DNA from: Streptomyces formicae
Lineage (GTDB): Bacteria; Actinomycetota; Actinomycetes; Streptomycetales; Streptomycetaceae
DNA length: 64,000 nt
Direction of reading: 5' to 3'
NCBI RefSeq assembly: GCF_002556545.1
Contig: NZ_CP022685.1
Span: forward strand, 4,814,001 to 4,878,000
Positions 16,108-23,898 of the stretch are shown here, piece after piece (the stretch's first letter is position 1; every line of letters starts with the position of its first letter). The position numbers and the translations under genes were made by a program. The notes beneath the pieces were generated by a model. That model did not search any database. It saw only the letters and a list, made by a program, of their open reading frames with translations, and was not told the DNA's origin.

Positions 16108-16796
16108 CGCTCGGCCGCGTCCGCCTCGGCCTCGGCCTGCTTGGCCTGGACCTCGGGGTCGAGAACGGCCTGCGCGCTGCCGTCGACGGGGGTCAGCGTG
16201 GTGTCCGGGACCTCCGTGGCGGCCGGCGGCTCGACCAGCCAGTCGGGGTTGGCCTGCTTGTCCCACCACTTCCAGGCGGCGAAGGCGCCGCCCGCGAGGA
16301 TGCCGAGTACGGCAAGCCTCTTGGTGAGGCGGCCCGCCCTGGCCCGGCGCTCGTGCTTGCGGGCCAGGCGCCGGATCTCCTTCGGCGTGACCTCGCCGCG
16401 CAGGGCGGCGAGTGCGGCCGCGCCACGGGCGGCGGCCTCGTCGCGGACGGGCTGTGCGGCGGCCACGGCGTGCTCGATCCGCGGCTTGGAATAGTCGGCG
16501 GCCTGCCGGGCAGCCTTGCGGGTGCGGACGGCGGCCTCGTGCGCGGCGTGGTCGACCTTCGGCGGCACGTGCGTGCGGGCCTGCTCGACGCGGGGTGCTA
16601 CGTGGGCGCCGTACTGGACACGGGCTTGTTCGGCGGCCTGGGACACCTTGGGTGCGAGCCGCACGCGCGCTTCGTGGGCGTAGTGGGCGGCCCGGTCCTT
16701 GGCCGTGTCGGCGTAGGGCGCCACCGCGTCCGCGGCGTGACGCACGCTGTCCTTGGCCGAGCCGGTCGCGGCGCGCACGCTGTCGATGCGGGTCAC
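16098..16796 (-). CDS. DUF5324 family protein
   Basis: 232 aa. It begins MTRIDSVRAATGSAKDSV and continues with long Ala-rich amphipathic helices of apolipoprotein/coiled-coil character. One transmembrane segment ('LAVLGILAGGAFAAWKWW', about 165-182) and an acidic C-terminal tail follow. The frame opens at 16832, but GTG 16796 has AGGAGGAGGATCCC directly upstream and matches the conserved family start. It is a conserved actinomycete protein beside ppiA; no function is established. It is divergent from ppiA. Confidence 0.85.
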   Translation of the reverse strand: MTRIDSVRAATGSAKDSVRHAADAVAPYADTAKDRAAHYAHEARVRLAPKVSQAAEQARVQYGAHVAPRVEQARTHVPPKVDHAAHEAAVRTRKAARQAADYSKPRIEHAVAAAQPVRDEAAARGAAALAALRGEVTPKEIRRLARKHERRARAGRLTKRLAVLGILAGGAFAAWKWWDKQANPDWLVEPPAATEVPDTTLTPVDGSAQAVLDPEVQAKQAEAEADAAERDK

Positions 16797-17058
16797 GGGA
16801 TCCTCCTCCTCGGTGGCGTATAGGTATGTCACCTTTCCACCCTTTCAGGGATCATGCCTTCTGGATGTGAAGAAGACCTGTGAGGGCGGGCATCCGGGTC
16901 ACTTGCGCGTTCCGTTCAATTCGATCGATTCGGTGCAAGAAGAGCTCTTCGCCGACAATGCCACGGATAGCTCGGGTGCGCGCCCAGTCGGCGGCTACTC
17001 GTCCCAATCCGGTCCGTGCGAGGATCGGGGGGTCACAGAAGACAACGGAAGGCAGATC

Positions 17059-17592
17059 GTGGCTGAGCAGCTTTACGCCACCCTGAAGACCAACCAGGGC
17101 GACATCGAGGTCCGGCTCCTGCCGAACCACGCGCCCAAGACGGTCAAGAACTTTGTTGAGCTCGCTCAGGGCGAGCGCGAGTGGGTCCACCCCGCGACCG
17201 GCAAGAAGACCTCGGACCGCCTGTACGACGGCACCGTCTTCCACCGCGTGATCAGCGGCTTCATGATCCAGGGCGGCGACCCGCTGGGCAACGGCACCGG
17301 TGGTCCTGGCTACGAGTTCGAGGACGAGTTCCACCCGGACCTCGCCTTCGACAAGCCCTACCTCCTGGCCATGGCCAACGCAGGTCCGGGCACCAACGGC
17401 TCGCAGTTCTTCGTGACTGTGTCGCCGACCGCGTGGCTGACGCGCAAGCACACCATCTTCGGCGAGGTCGCCAACGACGCGGGCAAGAAGGTCGTGGACG
17501 CCATCGCGGCCACCCAGACCAACCCGCGCACCGACCGCCCGGTGAACGACGTGGTCATCGAGTCCGTGGTCATCGAGACCCGCGACGCCTGA
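17059..17592 (+). CDS. ppiA: Peptidyl-prolyl cis-trans isomerase (cyclophilin)
   Basis: 177 aa cyclophilin. It has FHRVI, FMIQGGDP and NGSQFFV, including the catalytic Arg, Gln and Phe positions, and a TAWL loop. There is no signal peptide from GTG 17059 (preceded by GGAAGG), so it is cytosolic. The frame extends upstream, but that part is not protein-like. Its position beside crgA matches ppiA in other actinobacteria. Confidence 0.95.
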   Translation: MAEQLYATLKTNQGDIEVRLLPNHAPKTVKNFVELAQGEREWVHPATGKKTSDRLYDGTVFHRVISGFMIQGGDPLGNGTGGPGYEFEDEFHPDLAFDKPYLLAMANAGPGTNGSQFFVTVSPTAWLTRKHTIFGEVANDAGKKVVDAIAATQTNPRTDRPVNDVVIESVVIETRDA

Positions 17593-17646
17593 TCCACGCG
17601 TACCGACGCGCGCCGGTGCGTCGTGCGTCAGCGTGAGGGAACCAAA

Positions 17647-17680
17647 CCGCCCCGCCCGTCCGTAAGGAAGGGCGGGGCGG
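17647..17680 (+). terminator. Hairpin terminator after ppiA
   Basis: CCGCCCCGCCC (17647-17657) pairs with GGGCGGGGCGG (17670-17680) over a 12-nt loop. No U tract. Confidence 0.75.
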
Positions 17681-17734
17681 CGCGTTGCCACGCGTGCCGT
17701 CGCAGTGCCTTCGTACGGAGATTGAGGGGACCCC

Positions 17735-18634
17735 ATGGACCAGGCGCCAGGCAGCCCGCAGGAGCCGCAAGGGGCGTCGGCCCTACCCGGGTGCTACCGG
17801 CACCCGGACCGTGAGACCGGCATCAGCTGCACGCGCTGCGAGCGGCCCATCTGCCCCGAGTGCATGATCAGTGCCTCGGTCGGCTTCCAGTGCCCGGAGT
17901 GCGTCAGGGAAGGCTCGGGCACCGGTCACGCGCCGACGGCCAACCAGCCGCGCACGGTCGCGGGCGGTGCGGTCACGGCCGATCCGCGCCTGCTCACCAA
18001 GGCCCTCGTCGGGATCAACCTCGCCCTCTTCGTGGTGCAGCTCTCGGTCGGTGACAGCTTCACCGACCGGTTCGACCTGATCGGGCGGGCCTTCGTGCCG
18101 GAGCTCGGCTCGGTCGAGGGCGTCGCCGAGGGGCAGTGGTACCGCCTGGTGACGGCGATGTTCCTGCACAGCAGCTATATGCACATCGCCTTCAACATGC
18201 TCAGCCTGTGGTGGATCGGCGGCCCGCTCGAAGCGGCGTTCGGCCGGGCTCGTTACCTCGCGCTCTACGGGGCGTCGGGCATCGCGGGCAGCGCGCTGAC
18301 GTACCTCATCGCCGAGCCGAACCAGCCCTCGCTCGGGGCGTCCGGCGCGATCTTCGGTCTGTTCGGCGCGACAGCGGTCCTGATGCGGCGGCTGAACTAC
18401 GACATGCGGCCGGTCATCGCCCTGCTGGTGATCAACCTGATCATCACCTTCGGACCGGGATTCAACATCGCGTGGCAGGCCCACGTCGGCGGTCTCGTCG
18501 GTGGTGTCGTCGTCGGCTACGCGATGGTGCACGCGCCCCGCGAGCGGCGGAACCTCATCCAGTACGGCAGCGTCGCGCTGATCGTTCTGGTGTCCCTGGT
18601 CATGGTCCTCGTCAGGACCGGTCAGCTCACCTGA
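17735..18634 (+). CDS. Rhomboid intramembrane serine protease with N-terminal zinc finger
   Basis: 299 aa. Residues 20-57 hold a B-box-like zinc finger (C..H..CxxC..CxxC). Six transmembrane segments follow, with GASGAIFG (Ser203) and His250 in 'WQAHVGG' as the catalytic dyad. The 'HIAFNMLSLW' segment gives the oxyanion region (His150/Asn154). ATG 17735 is preceded by GAGGGGACC. It cleaves membrane substrates within the bilayer; the targets are unknown. Confidence 0.93.
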   Translation: MDQAPGSPQEPQGASALPGCYRHPDRETGISCTRCERPICPECMISASVGFQCPECVREGSGTGHAPTANQPRTVAGGAVTADPRLLTKALVGINLALFVVQLSVGDSFTDRFDLIGRAFVPELGSVEGVAEGQWYRLVTAMFLHSSYMHIAFNMLSLWWIGGPLEAAFGRARYLALYGASGIAGSALTYLIAEPNQPSLGASGAIFGLFGATAVLMRRLNYDMRPVIALLVINLIITFGPGFNIAWQAHVGGLVGGVVVGYAMVHAPRERRNLIQYGSVALIVLVSLVMVLVRTGQLT

Positions 18635-18644
18635 CGTGCTCGCG

Positions 18645-18843
18645 TTGTCCACAGCGTGTGCCGGATCTTGTGCATGCTGTGGGGAACAACCGTGCCCCTT
18701 GTCCCTGACCTGGGTTTCCCCAGGAAGGACAAGGGGCGAGCGGCGAACAGAGATCCGGTGGGTCAGTCACACCGGCGTCAACCTCCGGAGAGTTATCCAC
18801 AGATCTTCAGACCTTTTCCCCATGTGGATAGCGCTGTGGATAA
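18645..18843. promoter_or_regulatory. Cluster of DnaA boxes between rhomboid gene and crgA
   Basis: TTGTCCACA at 18645-18653 (+), TTATCCACA at 18793-18801 (+) and 18835-18843 (-), plus one-mismatch CTATCCACA at 18823-18831 (-) and weaker TTCCCCACA at 18678-18686 (-). The 260-nt gap has no gene. It may titrate DnaA or control crgA. Confidence 0.8.
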
Positions 18844-18894
18844 CTCAGGGCAAGGCTTGTGCGTGGAGCGCGGATGCGCTCCGTGGTGCCGCGC

Positions 18895-19152
18895 CTACTT
18901 CCACTGCGTGGAGACGCCGAATCCTGCCGCGATGAAGCCGAAACCGACCACGATGTTCCAGTTTCCGAGCGGGTCGATCGGCAGCTTGCCGTCCGTGACG
19001 TAGAAGACGACGATCCAGGCGAGCCCGATGAGGAACATCGCCAGCATCACCGGAGCCACCCAGCTGCGGTTGGTCAGCTTGATGTTCGTCGCCTTCTTCG
19101 AGGGCGGCGGCGTGTAGTCGTCTGCCTTCTTGCGGATACGTGACTTCGGCAC
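18895..19152 (-). CDS. crgA: Cell division inhibitor/regulator CrgA
   Basis: 85 aa, two transmembrane helices (about 32-52 and 66-83) after a basic N terminus [13 protein letters not shown]. CrgA coordinates FtsZ-ring formation and recruits divisome proteins at sporulation septa. The length matches the family. GTG 19152 is preceded by AGGAGAG; the longer open frame to 19683 is shadow sequence on the DUF881 gene. Its upstream side faces DUF881 and its 3' side faces the DnaA-box cluster. Confidence 0.95.
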   Translation of the reverse strand: MPKSRIRKKADDYTPPPSKKATNIKLTNRSWVAPVMLAMFLIGLAWIVVFYVTDGKLPIDPLGNWNIVVGFGFIAAGFGVSTQWK

Positions 19153-19294
19153 GAGGGTCTCTCCTGTCGATGCGCTGCGTGGCCGCGCAGGTAACTGTCG
19201 TCTGTCGCCGGGCGGGGTGCTACGGGGAGCTGGGGCCTCCCCCGGGCGTCCGTTAGCGTAGTGCTTCCGCGGCGCTGAAGGAGATAAGGGTACG

Positions 19295-20065
19295 TTGAGC
19301 AATTCTGCCGACTCCCACAAAGGTGCCGGTCGCCGCCCCCGCTGGCGCCCGGTTCGGGTGCTTACGGGCGCTGTGTTCGCGCTGGCCGGGCTGATCTTCT
19401 TCACCAGTTTCAACACGGCCAAAGGCACCAACATCCGTACCGATGCCTCCCTGTTGAAACTCTCCGACCTCATCCAGGAGCGCAGCCACAAGAACGGCGA
19501 GCTCGACGAGTCCAACGGCTCCCTGCGCGACGACGTCGAATCGCTCGCGCAGCGCGACAACGGCGGCACCAAGGCCGACGACGCCCGGCTCAAGGCCCTG
19601 GAGGAGAACGCGGGGACCAAGAAGCTCGGCGGCGAGGCGGTCACCGTCACCCTCGCCGACGCCCCGCCGAACGCCACCGCCAAGCTGCCCGGCTACCCCG
19701 AGCCCCAGCCGAACGACCTGGTCATCCACCAGCAGGACCTCCAGGCCGTGGTCAACGCGCTCTGGCAGGGCGGTGCCGAGGGCATCAAGGTCATGGACCA
19801 GCGCCTGATCTCCACCAGCGCCGTGCGCTGCGTCGGCAACACCCTGATCCTCCAGGGCCGGGTCTACTCCCCGCCGTACAAGGTGACCGCCGTCGGCGAC
19901 CCCGACAAGCTCAAGAACGCGCTCGCCGCGTCCCCCGAGATCCAGAACTACATGCTGTACGTCAACGCGTACGGCCTCGGCTGGAAAGTGGACGACGACG
20001 GGGCGGTGACTCTTCCGGGCTACTCGGGCACAGTGGATCTCCACTACGCGAAGCCCGTGGAGTAG
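19295..20065 (+). CDS. DUF881 family membrane protein
   Basis: 256 aa. A cytosolic basic N terminus, one TM (about 22-42, '[18 protein letters not shown]'), a coiled-coil stretch (about 60-105) and the extracellular DUF881 domain with '[17 protein letters not shown]' and '[10 protein letters not shown]'. TTG 19295 with AAGGAGATAAGG is the start. It sits between crgA and the sortase/pknB genes, as in mycobacteria. Probably envelope-related; no activity is known. Confidence 0.9.
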   Translation: MSNSADSHKGAGRRPRWRPVRVLTGAVFALAGLIFFTSFNTAKGTNIRTDASLLKLSDLIQERSHKNGELDESNGSLRDDVESLAQRDNGGTKADDARLKALEENAGTKKLGGEAVTVTLADAPPNATAKLPGYPEPQPNDLVIHQQDLQAVVNALWQGGAEGIKVMDQRLISTSAVRCVGNTLILQGRVYSPPYKVTAVGDPDKLKNALAASPEIQNYMLYVNAYGLGWKVDDDGAVTLPGYSGTVDLHYAKPVE

Positions 20066-20114
20066 CCGAGTAGCCGAGTAGCACCCGGAGTAGCACCCAG
20101 GGAGGGGCCGTCCT

Positions 20115-20840
20115 GTGTCGGTGCGTGTGCTCGTCAGGACGTTCAGCGAACTGTGCGTCACCGTCGGCACGTTGATCGTGCTCTTCGTGGTGTACGTCCT
20201 GTTCTGGACCGGCGTGAAGGCCGACAGTGCCATGGACAGCCAGATCGACGCGTTGCAGGACCAGTGGGCGCGGGGCGCGGTCTCCACCGGGCGGGGCGGC
20301 GCGGGCGAGGGCGACGACGGGGGCGGCAAGGGCGCCGACGACGCCGCGCCGCAGAAACCCGCCCCCTACAAGGACGGCAAGGCGTTCGCCGTCATGTACG
20401 TCCCGCGGTTCGGTTTCACGTGGAACAAGCCGGTGCTCCAGGGCACCGGCACCGACGTCCTCAAGAAGGGCCTCGGCCACTACGCCTCCACCGCCCAGCT
20501 GGGACAGAAGGGCAACTTCTCCGTGGCCGGGCACCGCCGTACCTACGGCGATCCGTTCAAGGACTTCCCGAAGCTGCGGCCGAACGACGCCGTCGTCCTG
20601 ACGGACGGCGCCACCTGGTTCACCTACCGCATCGACAAGAAGCCCTACCGGACGCTCCCCAGCGACATCGGAGTCATTGATCCGGTCCCTCGCAAGTCGG
20701 GCTACGACGGCCCCGGCCGTTACCTCACGCTGACGACCTGTGAACCGGAGTGGGGCCACAGCCACCGGCTGATCGCCTGGGCACATCTCGATGCCACTCA
20801 GCCCGTGGAGGCCGGGAAACCGGAGGCACTGCGCCGTTAG
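20115..20840 (+). CDS. Class E sortase (1 of 3)
   Basis: 241 aa. N-terminal TM (about 10-33), a Gly/Asp-rich linker, then the sortase barrel with catalytic His in VAGHRRTYG, Cys in LTTCEPEWG and Arg in SHRLI. Class E sortases in Streptomyces attach chaplins and other LAXTG proteins to peptidoglycan. GTG 20115 follows GGGAGGGG. A one-mismatch parS (20413-20426) is inside the gene. Confidence 0.93.
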   Translation: MSVRVLVRTFSELCVTVGTLIVLFVVYVLFWTGVKADSAMDSQIDALQDQWARGAVSTGRGGAGEGDDGGGKGADDAAPQKPAPYKDGKAFAVMYVPRFGFTWNKPVLQGTGTDVLKKGLGHYASTAQLGQKGNFSVAGHRRTYGDPFKDFPKLRPNDAVVLTDGATWFTYRIDKKPYRTLPSDIGVIDPVPRKSGYDGPGRYLTLTTCEPEWGHSHRLIAWAHLDATQPVEAGKPEALRR

Positions 20841-20894
20841 TCTGGTGCCGTACGGCGAGCGAGGCCCGGTGCCGTACGCGACGGAAGGGACGGC

Positions 20895-21056
20895 ATGTAC
20901 GGCTGGATCTGGCGGCATCTGCCGGGAAACGCGTGGCTGAGGGCACTGATCTCACTGGTGCTCGTCTTCGCCGTGGTCTACGTGCTCTTCCAGTACGTCT
21001 TCCCGTGGGCGGAACCCCTGCTGCCGTTCAACGACGTCACCGTGGACGGCCAGTGA
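20895..21056 (+). CDS. 53-aa single-span membrane protein
   Basis: ATG 20895 after GAAGGGACGGC, stop TGA 21054-21056. The product has MYGWIWRHLPG, one strong TM ('LISLVLVFAVVYVLFQYVF') and an acidic end. It sits between sortase 1 and pabA and overlaps the pabA start by 4 nt, so it is translated as part of this operon. It may be a small sortase or envelope partner; the function is unknown. Confidence 0.8.
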   Translation: MYGWIWRHLPGNAWLRALISLVLVFAVVYVLFQYVFPWAEPLLPFNDVTVDGQ

Positions 21057-21712
21057 GCGCCCCCGGCGGCGCCCGCCGCAGCCGCGTGCTCGTCGTCGAC
21101 AACTACGACAGCTTCGTCTTCAACCTCGTCCAGTACCTGTACCAGCTGGGTGCCGAGTGCGAGGTCCTGCGCAACGACGAGGTCGAGCTGAAGCACGCGC
21201 AGGACGGCTTCGACGGCGTCCTGCTCTCGCCGGGCCCCGGCACCCCGGAGCACGCGGGCGTCTGCGTCGAGATGGTGCGGCACTGCGCCGCCACCGGCGT
21301 GCCCGTCTTCGGGGTCTGCCTCGGCATGCAGTCGATGGCGGTGGCGTACGGCGGCGTGGTGGACCGCGCCCCCGAGCTGCTGCACGGCAAGACCTCGCTC
21401 GTGCGTCACGAGGGCAAGGGCGTCTTCGCCGGGCTGCCCTCGCCCTTCACCGCGACCCGCTACCACTCGCTCGCCGCCGAGCCCGCCACCGTGCCGGCCG
21501 AGCTCGAGGTGACCGCGCGCACGGAGGACGGCATCATCATGGGCCTGCGCCACCGTGAACTGGCCGTCGAGGGCGTGCAGTTCCACCCGGAGTCCGTGCT
21601 GACCGAGCACGGGCACCTGATGCTCGCCAACTGGCTGGTGGAGTGCGGCGACACCGGGGCCGTGGAGCGATCGAGCGGGCTCGCCCCGGTGGTGGGCAGG
21701 GCCACGGCGTGA
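21053..21712 (+). CDS. pabA: Glutamine amidotransferase of ADC/anthranilate synthase (component II)
   Basis: 219 aa class I glutaminase. The nucleophile Cys is in GVCLGMQ, the His/Glu pair in QFHPES, and VDNYDSFV near the N terminus is typical of PabA/TrpG. It releases ammonia for aminodeoxychorismate (folate) or anthranilate (Trp) synthesis with a synthase subunit encoded elsewhere. GTG 21053 overlaps the 53-aa gene, and its stop overlaps the next sortase (GTGA both times). The trpG position next to pknB is conserved in mycobacteria. Confidence 0.93.
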   Translation: MSAPGGARRSRVLVVDNYDSFVFNLVQYLYQLGAECEVLRNDEVELKHAQDGFDGVLLSPGPGTPEHAGVCVEMVRHCAATGVPVFGVCLGMQSMAVAYGGVVDRAPELLHGKTSLVRHEGKGVFAGLPSPFTATRYHSLAAEPATVPAELEVTARTEDGIIMGLRHRELAVEGVQFHPESVLTEHGHLMLANWLVECGDTGAVERSSGLAPVVGRATA

Positions 21713-23061
21713 CGGCCCTGCGCCCCGAGCGCGACTCCTCCGGAGCCCCTGACGACGAGAACGTCGCGTACGAGAACGTCGCGTACGGGGACTCCGCTGG
21801 TGATGCGCACGGGAGCGCGCACGGGGACGCGAACGGCTACGCGCAGGAGGACGCCGGCGCGTTCGCCGCGGCCGTCGACGACTTGGCCGACCCCCTCACC
21901 GATCCGCTGCCGGGGCAGCACCCTTCGCCGTGGTTCCGCAGCGCGGCCGCGGAGCCGGTCCCGCCGGAGGCCCACGAACAGCCGCAGGAACAGCCGCAGG
22001 AACAGGAGTGGTACGACCCCGAGGGGTACGTCCGCGACTGGTACGGGCCGCAGGAGCCTCAGACGCAGCGCCAGATGGCCTCCCCGCAGCCTCCGGCGCC
22101 CGAACCGACGTACGAGGAGTTGTACGGCGCGTACGCCCCGGAGAGGCCCACCCAGGCGTACGAACCGATACCGGACGACGAGACGGTGGGGCTGCGGACG
22201 GCGGACCCCCGTCGAATAGCCGAACCGGAGCGCGAGACGGCGCACGAGCGCCCCGCGGAAGGCCGGGCCGCCCGTCGCAGAGCCGCCAAGAAGGGCGGCG
22301 GCGCACCACCGACCCCGCGCCGGACGTCAGAGGCGCCGCAGGCCCCGCTCTCCCGCCTGGAGGCCCGCCGTGCCGAGCGCGCCCGCAGGCCATCGCCGGG
22401 CGCCGTGCTCAGCCGGGGAATCGGTGAACTGTTCATCACCGTCGGCGTCCTGATGCTCCTCTTCGTCACCTATCAGCTGTGGTGGACCAACATCCGGGCC
22501 CACCAGCAGGCCAACAGCGCCGCCCACGACCTGCAGGACGACTGGGCCAAGGGCAAGGGCAAGCCGGGCTCCTTCGAACCAGGACAGGGCTTCGCCCTGC
22601 TGCACATCCCGAAGCTGGACGTCGTCGTCCCGATCGCCGAGGGCATCGACAAGCAGCAGGTCCTCGACCGAGGGATGGTCGGTCACTACAACGAGGGCAG
22701 CACCAAGACCCCGATGCCGGACGCCGAGAAGGGCAACTTCGCGGTCGCGGGGCATCGCAACACCCACGGCGAGCCGTTCCGCTACATCAACCGCCTGGAG
22801 CCGGGCGACCCCATCGTGGTGGAGACGCAGGACAAGTACTTCGTCTACAAGATGGCGAGCATCCTGCCGCAGACCAGCCCCGGCAACACCAGTGTCATCG
22901 GCCCCGTGCCGCCCGGTTCGGGCTTCACCAAACCCGGGCGGTACATCACACTGACCACCTGCACCCCGGAATTCACGAGTAAGTATCGAATGATCGTCTG
23001 GGGCAAGATGGTCGAGGAACGGCCGCGCGGCAAGGGAAAGCCGAGCGTGCTCGTCAACTAG
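21709..23061 (+). CDS. Class E sortase with long acidic cytoplasmic region (2 of 3)
   Basis: 450 aa. The first about 230 residues are acidic, Pro/Gln/Glu-rich and disordered, with 'EQPQEQPQEQEWYDPEGY'. A basic patch and TM (about 242-262) follow, then the sortase domain: His in VAGHRNTHG, Cys in LTTCTPEF, Arg in KYRMIVWG. GTG 21709 overlaps pabA. The long cytosolic part is unusual for sortases and may be a target of the nearby kinases. Confidence 0.93.
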   Translation: MTALRPERDSSGAPDDENVAYENVAYGDSAGDAHGSAHGDANGYAQEDAGAFAAAVDDLADPLTDPLPGQHPSPWFRSAAAEPVPPEAHEQPQEQPQEQEWYDPEGYVRDWYGPQEPQTQRQMASPQPPAPEPTYEELYGAYAPERPTQAYEPIPDDETVGLRTADPRRIAEPERETAHERPAEGRAARRRAAKKGGGAPPTPRRTSEAPQAPLSRLEARRAERARRPSPGAVLSRGIGELFITVGVLMLLFVTYQLWWTNIRAHQQANSAAHDLQDDWAKGKGKPGSFEPGQGFALLHIPKLDVVVPIAEGIDKQQVLDRGMVGHYNEGSTKTPMPDAEKGNFAVAGHRNTHGEPFRYINRLEPGDPIVVETQDKYFVYKMASILPQTSPGNTSVIGPVPPGSGFTKPGRYITLTTCTPEFTSKYRMIVWGKMVEERPRGKGKPSVLVN

Positions 23062-23085
23062 AACGGTGAGAACGGGGCAGATCCA

Positions 23086-23823
23086 GTGGCAGCCACGACC
23101 GACCAGGACGAGAAGCGGGACGAGGCGCCCGCGCCCGCCCCGGCACCACGACGAGGGGGCCGCGGCCCCCTCGCCACCGCCGTCAGCGTCTTCGGTGAAC
23201 TGCTCATCACCGCTGGCCTGGTGCTCGGTCTCTTCGTCGTCTACTCGCTCTGGTGGACGAACGTCATAGCGGATCGTGAGGCGCACCGGCAGGGCGACCG
23301 GGTGCGCGACCGCTGGGCGGGCGGCCCCGGGAGCATCGACACCAAGGACGGCATCGGCTTCCTGCACGTACCCGCGATGGGCGGCGGCGAGGTGCTGGTC
23401 AAGGCGGGCACCAGCAGCAAGGTCCTCAACGACGGCGTGGCCGGTTACTACAAGGACCCGATCAAGTCGGCCCTCCCCCAGGACAAGGAAGGCAACTTCA
23501 CGCTGGCCGCGCACCGCGACGGGCACGGCGCGAAGTTCCACAAGATCGACAAGCTCAAGAAGGGCGACGCGATCGTCTACGAGTCCCGGGACAAGTGGTA
23601 CGTCTACAAGGTCTACAAGACGCTGCCCGAGACCTCGAAGTTCAACGTGAAGGTCCTCGACCAGGTCCCCAAGGAGTCGGGCGTGAAGAAGCCCGGCCGC
23701 TACATCACGCTCACGACCTGCACGCCGGTCTACACCTCGCGCTACCGCTACATCGTGTGGGGCGAGCTGGAGCGGATCGAGAAGGTCGACAACAAGCGGA
23801 CGCCGCCCGCCGAGCTGAAGTAG
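23086..23823 (+). CDS. Class E sortase (3 of 3)
   Basis: 245 aa. Short basic N terminus, TM (about 32-55), then the catalytic domain with His in LAAHRDGHG, Cys in LTTCTPVY and Arg in RYRYIVWG. GTG 23086, 24 nt after the previous sortase. It probably shares LAXTG-type substrates with its neighbours. Confidence 0.93.
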   Translation: MAATTDQDEKRDEAPAPAPAPRRGGRGPLATAVSVFGELLITAGLVLGLFVVYSLWWTNVIADREAHRQGDRVRDRWAGGPGSIDTKDGIGFLHVPAMGGGEVLVKAGTSSKVLNDGVAGYYKDPIKSALPQDKEGNFTLAAHRDGHGAKFHKIDKLKKGDAIVYESRDKWYVYKVYKTLPETSKFNVKVLDQVPKESGVKKPGRYITLTTCTPVYTSRYRYIVWGELERIEKVDNKRTPPAELK

Positions 23824-23834
23824 GCAGCCGTACG

Positions 23835-23881
23835 CACGAGAGAGCCCCGGTACCGCTCAGCGGTACCGGGGCTCTCTCGTG
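23835..23881. terminator. 22-bp perfect hairpin between sortase 3 and pknB
   Basis: Arms of 22 bp beginning CACGAGAGAGCCCC around loop TCA. It serves both convergent operons. No U tract, as usual in Streptomyces. Confidence 0.88.
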
Positions 23882-23898
23882 GACGGGGCGGTGGTTGA

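Noticed and set aside
20413..20426. Additional parS in sortase 1
   Set aside because: GTTTCACGTGGAAC has one mismatch and lies in coding sequence; kept only as a note.
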